Of a DNA stretch of 64,000 nucleotides, positions 37,248 to 44,847 are shown piece after piece. The position numbers and the translations under genes are program-made. Source of the stretch: Roseovarius sp. Pro17. GTDB lineage: Bacteria; Pseudomonadota; Alphaproteobacteria; Rhodobacterales; Rhodobacteraceae. Numbering within the stretch: position 1 is the stretch's first letter; every line of letters starts with the position of its first letter. The notes under the pieces are model-generated. The model was not told the DNA's origin and did not search any database. It was given only the letters and a program-made list of their open reading frames with translations. The stretch spans positions 2,170,001 through 2,234,000 of the forward strand of contig NZ_CP141179.1 of NCBI RefSeq assembly GCF_035599575.1, read 5' to 3'.

Positions 37248-37349
37248 CTTCACTCCATGAAGGTTACGATGAACCAGAAATCCTCCGTTGTTCAATTCCT
37301 CAAATCTGTCCCACAGGCGCTGACGTCAGACAATATGGCTCAGCGCGCG

Positions 37350-37631
37350 CTAGCGCTTGGCCGCGCGCCATACCTCGTGGCGGACGCGTGCGGTTTTGTA
37401 GGCGTCGTAGATCGCCATCGCATAGACAAAAATCCCGCCTGACAGCTTGCCGATCATCGACACATCCGGCGCGGCGGTCTTGAGGGTGTATCCACCCAAA
37501 AGCAAGATAAAGAACAGGAACAACAATCCGCGAAACGGCTGCCGGTTCAGCACCTGTCCCGATGCGGGCAGAATGATAGCGCTGACCAAAACCAGACGCG
37601 GATGAATCGGGGGACGTGTAACAATGCTCAT
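37350..37631 (-). CDS. Small membrane protein of unknown function
   Basis: The 93-residue protein has two or three hydrophobic segments (LVLVSAIILPASGQVLN at about 13-29, GLLFLFFILLLGGYTL at about 35-50, and GGIFVYAMAIYDAYKTAR at about 65-82). The pattern of Gln-Val-Leu-Asn after helix 1 and AIYDAYKTA near the end resembles small TM2-like or DUF proteins, but no family is certain. Its start overlaps the stop of the upstream 232-residue gene (ATGA), so the two are coupled. The IS3 element ends 37 bases downstream of its stop. Confidence 0.7.
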   Translation of the reverse strand: MSIVTRPPIHPRLVLVSAIILPASGQVLNRQPFRGLLFLFFILLLGGYTLKTAAPDVSMIGKLSGGIFVYAMAIYDAYKTARVRHEVWRAAKR

Positions 37632-38326
37632 GCAGGTATTTCATGCCTTTCGGGGATGGCCATGTCCAGCACATCTGCACGAAGAGCCACGAGCGCGTCC
37701 AACCTCCGCTTGAGCCGTTCTGCGGACAGCGGGATCAGGCCCATCTCACAATCACGATAGATCAGATAGCGGCTGCGCTGCGCCTCTTCGGCCAGAAACA
37801 CCAGACGCACTCCTTTAGGCGAAATCACCAGTTCCTTGATTGTCGGATCATCGAACAGGTGCAGATGCGGGCGCACCAACGCTTCGGGTGAGACGAGGGC
37901 GGGGCTGTCGGTGCGCAGAGCGCAATCCTCGGGAAAGCCGTCGGGCAAATTCATCTGGTTGTTCAACTTATGAAAGCGCGAGAACGGCTCGACACCGGTC
38001 GGGCGGATCATCAGATCCAGCGTGGCGCCCACCGGCAAAGGACCGGGTAGTGTGACCAGCACCCAAAGCGCTGGCAATTTACGAAAGGTCAGCGTGTCGG
38101 GCATCACCTGAATGTCGGCCTCATGCCCGCGATAGGTGCCGGCCAGCCGGGGAAATCCCGTAGGACCGATGCGTGTGCGCGGCTGATCCAGCAGCGCCTG
38201 ACAATCGTCAAAGTAGGCAGCCCGCGTACGCCCGCGCGCAGCGGCGGCCCGTCGCATGTTCATCGCCAGAAGAGCGACAATAGCCCCAAGCGCGACGATC
38301 ATCGCCATCAGCAGAAATCTGTCCAT
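37628..38326 (-). CDS. Membrane-anchored conserved hypothetical protein
   Basis: The 232-residue protein has one N-terminal membrane segment (residues about 5-22) followed by a soluble domain containing LAGTYRGHEADIQVMPDTL, LWVLVTLPGPLPVG and LVISPKGVRLVFLAEEAQRSRYL (shorter core LVISPKGVRLVFLAEEA). I do not recognise the family, though the sequence looks evenly conserved rather than random. It is followed by the coupled 93-residue membrane protein. Function unknown; a role at the cytoplasmic membrane is inferred. Confidence 0.7.
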   Translation of the reverse strand: MDRFLLMAMIVALGAIVALLAMNMRRAAAARGRTRAAYFDDCQALLDQPRTRIGPTGFPRLAGTYRGHEADIQVMPDTLTFRKLPALWVLVTLPGPLPVGATLDLMIRPTGVEPFSRFHKLNNQMNLPDGFPEDCALRTDSPALVSPEALVRPHLHLFDDPTIKELVISPKGVRLVFLAEEAQRSRYLIYRDCEMGLIPLSAERLKRRLDALVALRADVLDMAIPERHEIPA

Positions 38327-38351
38327 ACGTCCCGCTCTTCCCTAGTAATGA

Positions 38352-38377
38352 ACCGGCCCGCCATTTGGCGGGCCGGT
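38352..38377 (-). terminator. Strong hairpin after the APC permease operon
   Basis: A perfect 11-base stem (ACCGGCCCGCC / GGCGGGCCGGT) with a four-base loop lies nine bases after the permease stop on the minus strand. No T-tract follows, so termination may need Rho or the hairpin may protect the mRNA end. Confidence 0.6.
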
Positions 38378-38385
38378 CCGGGGTC

Positions 38386-39801
38386 TTAGTAACCGCGCGG
38401 GCGCGGCCATGGCATGGTGAACTGCGCCGCCCGGCGCACAAAGCGGTAGCGCCAGAAGTGGAACCACAGCGACACGATGATGTAGAATGAGATCATCGCC
38501 ACCAACTGCGAGCCATATCCGAGGAATACCGCAAAATAGGTCACACCGCAGAGGAACAGCAGTACGATCGCCGGGATCGGGTGGAACGGGTGTTCATACC
38601 CCCGCTTGATCGAGTCGAGTGGCCATTTGCGCCGGAACAGGATCACGTTCAGCGGCATGAACGTATAGCCCAGCAGACCTGATAGGATCGAGAAGGTGAT
38701 CACCTGATCCAGTGGCGCGCCCAGAGCAAAGATCAGCGCGATCGGTACGAGGAAGATAATTGAGCGGTAGGGTGTGCGGAACTTGGGATGCACCGCGCCA
38801 AACCAGTCGGGCAGGTAGTGATCGCGCCCCATGGCGAACCATGCGCGGCTGGCATCGTTGATACAGCCGTTGGCCGAGGCCAGAGTGGCGAACATGGTGC
38901 CGACACCCAAGAGGATCATCAGCGCCATAGATCCCGACATACGTGCCGCGTCGAACAGCGGAACGCCTGCCTGGCCCAGATATTCCCACGGCATGAGGCC
39001 CACACAGACATACCATGTCAGCGTCGCCGCGATCAGCAGTGTCATGACCCCTGCGAGCGTGCCGAAAGGCAGCGAGCGCGCGGGCGAGCGGACCTCTTCG
39101 GCGGCCTGGCAAGTGCCTTCGATCCCGAGGTAATACCACAGCCCGAAATGCATCGCCGCCAAAACGCCTAGCCATCCATAAGGCAGGTCAGTCATCAGTT
39201 CAGTGTGCCGCAACGGGCTGTCGCCCATAAAGACAGCTGTCGACAGGAACAGGATGATGATAGCGCAGAAAGCGACGGCCGTGATGATCAGGCTGAACGT
39301 CAGCGTCGCCAGAACGCCGCGATAGTTCAGCCACGCAAGAAACATGATTGCCAGAACGATGAATGGCCTCTCATCAAGTCCTTCATGGCCTGTCATCCCG
39401 GCCACCGTGTCTATCAGGAAACCAAAGGTGATAGCATTCGCCGCCTCCAGCATCGTGTAGGCGAGGACCAGATATAGACCGACATTAAAGGCCATCAGCG
39501 GGCCGATAATGTGCTTGGCCTGCGTATATTGACCACCAGCCGCGGCAACGGTCGATGTCACCTCGCTGTCGATCATGGCGACGCAAGAATAGAGGATGCC
39601 GGCGAACCAGCAGGCCAGCAGCGCCGCGTATGCACCACCCTTGCCTACGGCAAAGTTCCAGCCCATGTATTCGCCCACGAGGACGATCCCGACGCCAAGG
39701 CCCCAGATATGCGCCGGCCCCAGAACCCGCGCTAGGCCTATTTTGGTCCCACCGGGGCCCATTCCATCCATTTCCTTGGATGTGATATCCGTATCAGACA
39801 T
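38386..39801 (-). CDS. APC-superfamily amino acid/amine permease
   Basis: The 471-residue protein has about twelve membrane segments. The first helix region LARVLGPAHIWGLGVGIVLVGEYMGWNF (core GVGIVLVGEYMGWNF) and TSTVAAAGGQYTQAKHIIGP resemble ethanolamine-permease/EAT-type APC transporters, and LGIEGTCQAAEEVRSPAR is the usual cytoplasmic APC motif. It is the last gene of a four-gene minus-strand operon with three small membrane proteins (gaps of 12-14 bases). Likely substrates are amino acids, ethanolamine or another amine; not determinable here. Confidence 0.9.
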   Translation of the reverse strand: MSDTDITSKEMDGMGPGGTKIGLARVLGPAHIWGLGVGIVLVGEYMGWNFAVGKGGAYAALLACWFAGILYSCVAMIDSEVTSTVAAAGGQYTQAKHIIGPLMAFNVGLYLVLAYTMLEAANAITFGFLIDTVAGMTGHEGLDERPFIVLAIMFLAWLNYRGVLATLTFSLIITAVAFCAIIILFLSTAVFMGDSPLRHTELMTDLPYGWLGVLAAMHFGLWYYLGIEGTCQAAEEVRSPARSLPFGTLAGVMTLLIAATLTWYVCVGLMPWEYLGQAGVPLFDAARMSGSMALMILLGVGTMFATLASANGCINDASRAWFAMGRDHYLPDWFGAVHPKFRTPYRSIIFLVPIALIFALGAPLDQVITFSILSGLLGYTFMPLNVILFRRKWPLDSIKRGYEHPFHPIPAIVLLFLCGVTYFAVFLGYGSQLVAMISFYIIVSLWFHFWRYRFVRRAAQFTMPWPRPRGY

Positions 39802-39813
39802 CTACTTACCCCT

Positions 39814-39981
39814 TTAAAGTGTATGTTCTTCGGTCATCGCCTCAAGCTCACCCTCGCGGGAGGACATGAGTTCCTCTTCGCTGTAGGTGCTGTCGGTTTT
39901 GATCCAGTCGATGACGATATAAAGCCCAAAGATGATCGAAAGGCCCCAAGCGGCGTATTCCAGTATATTCCACATATCCAT
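39814..39981 (-). CDS. 55-residue single-span membrane protein in permease operon
   Basis: The short frame begins MDMWNILEYAAWGLSIIFGL (ATG 39981; second ATG 39975) and ends EAMTEEHTL. It has one membrane helix (about residues 5-26) followed by an acidic cytoplasmic or periplasmic tail (SEEELMSSREGELEAM). Its stop is 12 bases before the permease ATG and its start is 13 bases after the 126-residue gene. Spacing, hydrophobic pattern and lack of any other gene in this slot support it as real. It may be an accessory subunit of the permease. Confidence 0.75.
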   Translation of the reverse strand: MDMWNILEYAAWGLSIIFGLYIVIDWIKTDSTYSEEELMSSREGELEAMTEEHTL

Positions 39982-39994
39982 TTGCGTGCCTTTC

Positions 39995-40375
39995 TTACTT
40001 CGAGCCGAATTTTTCAGAAATCACGTCGCGATATTCCTTTTCCGAAAACCGCAGAATGATAGTGTAATAGCCGACCACGACCACGATCATCACCAGCAGG
40101 CTGAGGATCGAAAACGAATAGTCAAAGCGCGCCGTTATCAGCTCGGCCGCGTCGGCAGCTTCGGCGTAGCCCAGTTGGTTCCACTTCTCGACCATGGTGG
40201 CATTCTGCCCCAAACTCTCCCACGTGGCATTTTCGGGCACGTTGGAGGTTTGCGAACTGCCTGCAAGGTTCATCCAGAGCGGAAAGTAAAGCGCGCCGAT
40301 CGCCAGCACCAACAACACGATAACGTCGATGATCTGGCTAAACTTGCTTTGGACGGGGGGAATGTAATCTGCCAT
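39995..40375 (-). CDS. Two-span membrane protein in permease operon
   Basis: The 126-residue protein has two membrane segments (IIDVIVLLVLAIGALYFPLW at about 15-34 and FSILSLLVMIVVVVGYYTII at about 88-107). Between them is a probably periplasmic loop of about 50 residues (SSQTSNVPENATWESLGQ onward), and a basic/acidic C-terminus (LRFSEKEYRDVISEKFGSK) follows. No family was recognised. GAGGTCAGGA precedes the ATG. The arrangement suggests a permease-associated subunit or sensor. Confidence 0.75.
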   Translation of the reverse strand: MADYIPPVQSKFSQIIDVIVLLVLAIGALYFPLWMNLAGSSQTSNVPENATWESLGQNATMVEKWNQLGYAEAADAAELITARFDYSFSILSLLVMIVVVVGYYTIILRFSEKEYRDVISEKFGSK

Positions 40376-40389
40376 GTCCTGACCTCCTC

Positions 40390-40680
40390 TCAGCGGTTTT
40401 TCTGCGCACGGGCGAGATCAAGAAACTTGATATCGAGCCCATACATGAAATCACGATCTTCGCGGTAGTGACGCAGCATGGCCAGAATGGCGGCTGTGTT
40501 GAACAGCAGTATGATGGCCCCACCAATCAGCAGCAGAGTTCGCGCGGCGACACTGGGCGCGAGCGACCAGGTTGCAATGGCGACAAAGATAATCGCAACC
40601 CACAAACCCACGACAAAGGCCCAAGCGATGATGATGTCACGCCTGTGCATGGTTTCGATTCTTTTGGATAAGTCTGACAA
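40390..40680 (-). CDS. Two-span membrane protein, first gene of permease operon
   Basis: The 96-residue protein begins with TTG at 40680, supported by GGGAG seven bases upstream; the internal ATG at 40650 has no ribosome site. Membrane segments lie at about 18-39 (AWAFVVGLWVAIIFVAIATW) and 48-69 (TLLLIGGAIILLFNTAAILA). The C-terminus is charged (RHYREDRDFMYGLDIKFL). No family was recognised. It opens the operon whose other members are two more small membrane proteins and the APC permease. Confidence 0.72.
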   Translation of the reverse strand: MSDLSKRIETMHRRDIIIAWAFVVGLWVAIIFVAIATWSLAPSVAARTLLLIGGAIILLFNTAAILAMLRHYREDRDFMYGLDIKFLDLARAQKNR

Positions 40681-40795
40681 TAAATTTCTCCCTGCTTTTG
40701 TTAGTTTTGGATTTGCCTTCGAAAGCGCATCGGAGGGCCGATTTGCCTGAAGGTGAAATTTTTGTCTCGGCAGGAAGCACCAAAAAGTGATGTCG

Positions 40796-40809
40796 TGTCA
40801 AGCTTGACA
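40796..40809. promoter_or_regulatory. Perfect 14-base palindrome upstream of permease operon
   Basis: TGTCAAGCTTGACA is a perfect inverted repeat 116 bases before the first permease-operon gene. Its TTGACA half could also serve as a -35 element for the minus strand. It shares TGTCAA/TTGACA half-sites with the repeats at 42518-42542. No clear -10 element was found. Confidence 0.45.
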
Positions 40810-40862
40810 AACTTTAATCTCATCATAAGGACAAGACGAAGGCGCCGTGGTTTGGTCCGGGA

Positions 40863-41267
40863 TTAGGAGGGGAAGCGTTCAGGTAAACCCACCGCAAAGC
40901 TGCTGACCCGCCACAAGCTGATCTGATCCCCTACGCCAGCCCCCATCAAAGAAGGTGTTTTCCGCAGCAGAGCCATTGGGATTGAGACGCCTCTTGGTGC
41001 AACCGGGACAACTAGCTGAAATGGCACCTGTTTGTCATGAAAGCTCTTGTGCGGTTGATCCATGCGCAGGATCCCCTCGCGGCGCTGGCAGCGCACCATT
41101 TCGAAATCGACCTCAATGGGGATCACTTCTTACTTAACGCTTCCGCGGTGCAGTATCGGGCCCGCAGGGTCGATCACCATGGCAAAGCCGTTGCCGATCG
41201 CGAGCAGCCGATTGATGTGAAAATACTGCTCTGGGACATCGCCGCAGATCCCTGCGCGATTGCCAGA
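40863..41267 (-). pseudogene. Carbon-nitrogen hydrolase (nitrilase superfamily) remnant
   Basis: One minus-strand frame from 41267 to 40863 encodes a C-terminal nitrilase-like part: SGNRAGICGDVPEQYFHINR, then IGNGFAMVIDPAGPILHRGS, an internal TAA at 41130-41132, then EVIPIEVDFEMVRCQRREGI and RMDQPHKSFHD. This order (GNG-D-G, then I-D-V-R-R, then R-Q-P-F) matches nitrilases and aliphatic amidases. The N-terminal half with the catalytic Glu-Lys-Cys is absent, so the gene is inactive. It lies between the C45-type hydrolase and the permease operon and may once have belonged to the same pathway. Confidence 0.65.
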
Positions 41268-41316
41268 TCAGCAGGGCGATCCACAAAGCTGGTCGTCAAA
41301 GCGGACTTTGCAGGTG

Positions 41317-42453
41317 TCAGCCCATGCTTGGACGATGCAAAAGACCGCTGTTAAGCGCGCCCTGCGGCGCGTGAGCGAAGGTTTTTGACCCCGAAGCTAC
41401 AGCCTGCCCCGACCCGCTGGATATGCTCTTAGATCCAGCAGCAGAAAAATTGACCAACCGTTCACGCCGGTCGACTGACCCCAGGTTCCACGCCTCCCCC
41501 GTGCCATCCATCCAGTTCAATGAAATCGTCTGCGACACAGGGCGATAGGCGGCGGTATAGACCGTACCAAACCCCTTGTCGTATCCGGTGCTGGCAAGGG
41601 GACTGGTCAGAAACTCACCAATCAACCTATCAGCGGTCAATGTGGGATCCTGAAGCAACTGTTCCAAGTGATCCGAGCGCCCCTGCGTATTCGAGAACCT
41701 GCCATGGCGCGGCCATTCTATACCAATCTGGTGATTGGTCGTGAATGGTGTGCGCGTCACGATAGCTGGCCTGTCGGGGGACAGATATACGGTCGCCCAG
41801 TCGCCAGACGCATCGGCCACCGTGACATTATAGGACATATGCGAAGGAATGGCGCGCAGCGCTTCGATGGCCTGCGCAACATCCGCGCACATTTCCAGCA
41901 CATAGCGAATAATCATTGGAATGCCGAAGCCGGCGCCGCTGATTGAGCGGCCCCCGAACGTCAGGGACGCCGCGAGACCGACGTCGTTCATACCGTCGGC
42001 CAGACCGACGATACCCTCGACCATGCCCGCCACCCGCCGCCCGCGCCAGTTCGTCGAAAATAGTGTGGATTCGTTCAACTGGGGGTCCAGATCATAATTG
42101 CGGATCAGGACCGGACCATCAGCGTCCAATAGAACAGCCTGTGAGCAGTTCACCAGATAACGGGGCGGCGACCAAAAGCTGAGGAACAGGGCAACGTCAC
42201 GATCATCGCCGCAGGCCTCAACCCACTTGTCCCACAGCGTCTCGAACTCGGGCATATGGCGACGTAGAGCAAGGCGCGCGTCACGCACGTCGGTGTCGCT
42301 GGTCGTCTGGCGTGTGCGCAACCAGTCGGACCAGCCCGGCCAACCATGCGAAAACACGTCCCGCAAGACGTCAGAAGGCTTGTCTTCTGCGAGGCTTCTG
42401 AAATTAAGCTGCATGGTGTGTCCGTGACTATCCAGTGGATGAGATACGTGCAT
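41317..42453 (-). CDS. C45-type autoproteolytic acyltransferase/hydrolase
   Basis: The 378-residue protein resembles the peptidase C45/isopenicillin-N acyltransferase group (also carcinine hydrolase and phospholipase-B-like Ntn hydrolases). The predicted nucleophile is C103 in LVNCSQAVLLDADGPVLIRN: self-cleavage before this Cys would free an N-terminal nucleophile, and the following RNYDLDP is typical. The 102-residue propeptide part is normal in the family. It likely hydrolyses or transfers an acyl group on an amide-linked small molecule. ATG 42453 is used; ATG 42414 is an alternative. Confidence 0.85.
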   Translation of the reverse strand: MHVSHPLDSHGHTMQLNFRSLAEDKPSDVLRDVFSHGWPGWSDWLRTRQTTSDTDVRDARLALRRHMPEFETLWDKWVEACGDDRDVALFLSFWSPPRYLVNCSQAVLLDADGPVLIRNYDLDPQLNESTLFSTNWRGRRVAGMVEGIVGLADGMNDVGLAASLTFGGRSISGAGFGIPMIIRYVLEMCADVAQAIEALRAIPSHMSYNVTVADASGDWATVYLSPDRPAIVTRTPFTTNHQIGIEWPRHGRFSNTQGRSDHLEQLLQDPTLTADRLIGEFLTSPLASTGYDKGFGTVYTAAYRPVSQTISLNWMDGTGEAWNLGSVDRRERLVNFSAAGSKSISSGSGQAVASGSKTFAHAPQGALNSGLLHRPSMG

Positions 42454-42492
42454 TTTGCACGAAGCTCTCCTTACCTCTCAGCGGGCATGGAA

Positions 42493-42542
42493 CACCATAG
42501 TGCATGGTGTAACGATATTGACATTCAATGTCACATTGTCAA
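42493..42542. promoter_or_regulatory. Cluster of palindromes between the C45 and plasmid-like genes
   Basis: The 99-base divergent gap holds CACCAT-AGTGC-ATGGTG (42493-42509) and TGACATT-C-AATGTCA (42519-42533). The latter is flanked by TTGACA (42518-42523) and TGTCAA (42537-42542). These look like operator sites for one or two repressors acting on either flanking gene. Confidence 0.5.
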
Positions 42543-42552
42543 GATCGCCACC

Positions 42553-42888
42553 ATGCTTCCATCACCCGTTCCCACCGGCACGATACGTCAGACCGACATC
42601 GCGGAACTCGTCGCAAGCTACAGAATTACGCAATATCCGGCTGTTGTCCGCGTACGGCGGACGACCCAAGGCGGCGGTTTTGGCGATCAGGATCGCAATC
42701 CATTTACATGGACAGTGTTCTTTTTGGTCGATGGCCAATGGATGTCATTGGTAAGCGCCCGTGGCATAGCGCGGCAATGGGGCAGCCTGGACAAGCTCGA
42801 AATCTGGCTGCGCGGACAGGGTTTCGCGTTCTTCTGGGTCAGAAATGATATCGACGCCGTCGGAGAGCCGAACGGGGAATCAGAATGA
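42553..42888 (+). CDS. Plasmid-type partition/regulatory protein (KorA/ParC-like)
   Basis: The 111-residue protein starts at ATG 42553 (MLPSPVPTGTIRQTDIAELV). Its second half, FTWTVFFLVDGQWMSLVSAR and GSLDKLEIWLRGQGFAFFWV, follows the pattern of plasmid-borne ParC/KorA-associated proteins (W-V..W..L..aRG..R.w.sLD.l...Lr..G...F.V). This is a match from memory of the pattern, not an alignment. The upstream frame reaching 42346 is antisense to the C45 gene and is excluded. Its position between two metabolic genes on a chromosome is unusual. Confidence 0.6.
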   Translation: MLPSPVPTGTIRQTDIAELVASYRITQYPAVVRVRRTTQGGGFGDQDRNPFTWTVFFLVDGQWMSLVSARGIARQWGSLDKLEIWLRGQGFAFFWVRNDIDAVGEPNGESE

Positions 42889-42907
42889 TCCCCCGTTCGG
42901 GGCCTGC

Positions 42908-44398
42908 TTAAAACCATTTACCTGCGGTCATGTCCGCGGGCATGGCGACTTCGGTTTGAGAGGTCAGAGGCACGCTTTTAAATTCGGCCTTGATCGCGCT
43001 GTTCCACTGCTTGGCACGTTCCAGCAGCTCGCGATCGTCCGACTGCATCCGACCACGGGCCAGTATACAGCCCAGATCGGCGCCGTGATAACAGTATTCA
43101 CCCACACCATAGACCCGCAGGTAGAACGCCTCGTGTTCATCCCCGAGCGCGTTGATGTTGTGCCCCGCGCGCTGGAAGCTGATGGCGCCGTCATCGTCCA
43201 TCGCCCAAATCCCCGACTGCGGAGCCTGAGTGATCAGTTCGACCTTGTCCTCGGTCTGCTTGAGGATCAGTTGGGTCCAATAATCATAGTGGTTCCAGCG
43301 GCTCTGAACCTCTTCGATATCAATCTCGTAGTCGACATCCATGAATTCCAGCAGGTGGAACAGGAACATCGGACAGCCCCCATAGGTGGAGGTGATTAGG
43401 TTGGTTGGCGGGGACGCACCGGAAACCCGCGGATTGATCTCGCCGAGGTAAACCTCGTTGGTGTCGGTATCGAGAAGGAAATCAGTACAGAAAACGCCCT
43501 TATAACCTTCCTGATAAAGCCGATCGCCTAGTTTACGCGCCATCTCGCGCACCTTGTCAGGCACGCCGTCGGGCAGAATTGCGGGCGAAATGTCATTGCC
43601 ACACCAGCCGCCTTTGTAGGGCGTGATCTCCTCAAATCCGGTGATGTCGGTCATCACCGGACCAACCAGCGTGCCATGCTTGGTGGCGCAGCCCTCAATC
43701 GTGCCGGGCAGGTGATTGATGCGCTTCATCACCTTCAGCTTCTCGCCGATGATCTTGCTGGAAAACTTGTCCCAGTCCTTTTTCGACTTGATAAAGAATG
43801 TCGTGCGTCCGCTGTCGCCATAAGGCGTCTGCACCACCAGATCCTTGCCCAGCTTGGCGCTGGTCGCCAGCTTGTTCAGCTTGGCGTAGGTGTCGGCCTC
43901 GCCCATCACGTTGGGCGCGCTTTCGACACCGGCCTCGTTGCCCAGCCTGGTCGTCTCGATCTTGCTGTCCAGCCGGTGGCGCAACTCGTTCGAGGGCAGC
44001 GCAATCTCGAGGCCGATTTCCTTGCAGAGATCCTCGGTCTTTTCGTCAAACATCACAAAGACCGCCAGTCCGGGGTCGCGCTGCTTTACCCGGTCACGGA
44101 ATTCGGGGTGGTCCACCAAGTAGTTTCCGACATCTTCCATCGACTGGAAAATCGGCGCGCCGAGCTGTGTAGGTTTGAAAACACGCGGATGCTGACCGTC
44201 GAACACATCGAAATAATTGACGAATTCCAGCCCACCGACCCATTGGTCCAGCCCCATCAGGTTAAATGGCGTTGGCATAACGACATAGATCGGCCGCTTG
44301 TTGCGCCTCAGATAACGATAGATTTCCGTCAAGCCGACCAGCTTTTCCTTTTTCGGCCCGCTTGGCTTGGCTTTCTTCTTTTCTTTTGTCTTGGCCAT
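42908..44398 (-). CDS. ATP-grasp ligase (biotin carboxylase-like)
   Basis: The core protein (496 residues from ATG 44398) has an N-terminal pre-ATP-grasp part (RRNKRPIYVVMPTPFNLMGL) and an ATP-grasp fold: VVQTPYGDSGRTTFFIKS (glycine-rich loop), the KRINHLPGTIEGCATKHG segment, VFCTDFLLDTDTNEVYLGEI and EINPRVSGASPP with the metal ligands. It probably makes an amide or thioester from a carboxylate. The frame stays open to 44830, adding up to 144 residues with Pro-rich repeats, so the start is uncertain. The C45-type hydrolase nearby could cleave its product; that is inference. Confidence 0.82.
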   Translation of the reverse strand: MAKTKEKKKAKPSGPKKEKLVGLTEIYRYLRRNKRPIYVVMPTPFNLMGLDQWVGGLEFVNYFDVFDGQHPRVFKPTQLGAPIFQSMEDVGNYLVDHPEFRDRVKQRDPGLAVFVMFDEKTEDLCKEIGLEIALPSNELRHRLDSKIETTRLGNEAGVESAPNVMGEADTYAKLNKLATSAKLGKDLVVQTPYGDSGRTTFFIKSKKDWDKFSSKIIGEKLKVMKRINHLPGTIEGCATKHGTLVGPVMTDITGFEEITPYKGGWCGNDISPAILPDGVPDKVREMARKLGDRLYQEGYKGVFCTDFLLDTDTNEVYLGEINPRVSGASPPTNLITSTYGGCPMFLFHLLEFMDVDYEIDIEEVQSRWNHYDYWTQLILKQTEDKVELITQAPQSGIWAMDDDGAISFQRAGHNINALGDEHEAFYLRVYGVGEYCYHGADLGCILARGRMQSDDRELLERAKQWNSAIKAEFKSVPLTSQTEVAMPADMTAGKWF

Positions 44399-44847
44399 TT
44401 TTGGCTGTCTCCCATTGGTAGAAGTCCGTTTGCGCGGTGGCTTGACTGCAGGAACGTGAGGCATTGATTTGTCTGGCATCGGGGATCTGTCAGGTATCGG
44501 GTCGGCGGCGGGCATCGGGGATTCGTCAGGTATCGGGTCGGCGGCAGACAGTCTCGACGGCATCCGCAGCTTGGCCGAGGCGAAGGCCCGACGCCAAATG
44601 ATCTTTAGTCTGGTTGCTAACAAATTCTGCGCCACCTTTGCATCTATTACCGGAACGTGCCCCTGAACGACGGTTTTAGCGGCTTGGGTACGGAATTCCA
44701 ACATTAATGTTGCTGACATCATGATCCATGTCGTAGGCTCCGTAATCAGGCCCCGCCTTGCGGGGTGACAATAAAGGACCGCTGAGCGTGATCGGCAAGG
44801 TTCTCGAAACATTGGCGCATCGACGCCCAACCTGGAGGGTTTAATCT
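44399..44847 (-). other. Open N-terminal extension of the ATP-grasp gene / divergent promoter region
   Basis: These 449 bases lie between the ATP-grasp core and the TRAP binding-protein gene. On the minus strand the ATP-grasp frame is open throughout, with further ATGs at 44719, 44722 and 44830. The encoded stretch contains MPSRLSAADPIPDESPMPAA and a related copy, plus a basic PPRKRTSTNGRQPK linker. GGGAG before ATG 44398 is modest, so either the long form is translated or this is an untranslated leader. The TRAP promoter must be in the right-hand part. Confidence 0.5.
44475..44546. repeat. Two tandem 36-base repeats
   Basis: Units at 44475-44510 and 44511-44546 differ at only a few bases. 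The period of 36 keeps the ATP-grasp extension frame, giving 12-residue repeats of the type AADPIPDxSPMP. A degenerate third piece may precede them. Confidence 0.8.

Larger units (their letters stand above)
35842..37313. mobile_element. IS3-family insertion sequence with two transposase genes
   Basis: The element of about 1.47 kb has two overlapping minus-strand genes (OrfA and OrfB) and imperfect terminal inverted repeats that begin TGGGACA on both sides (35842 and, inverted, ending 37313). Later matches within the ends include TTGA-CA and GGAGG. The 5'-TG ends fit the IS3 family. I see no short target duplication at these borders. Both reading frames look intact, so it may be active. It separates pckA from the accessory region to the right. 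Confidence 0.75.

Noticed and set aside
41037..41354. 105-codon plus-strand frame
   Set aside because: It is antisense to the nitrilase-like remnant, which gives a recognisable protein on the minus strand.
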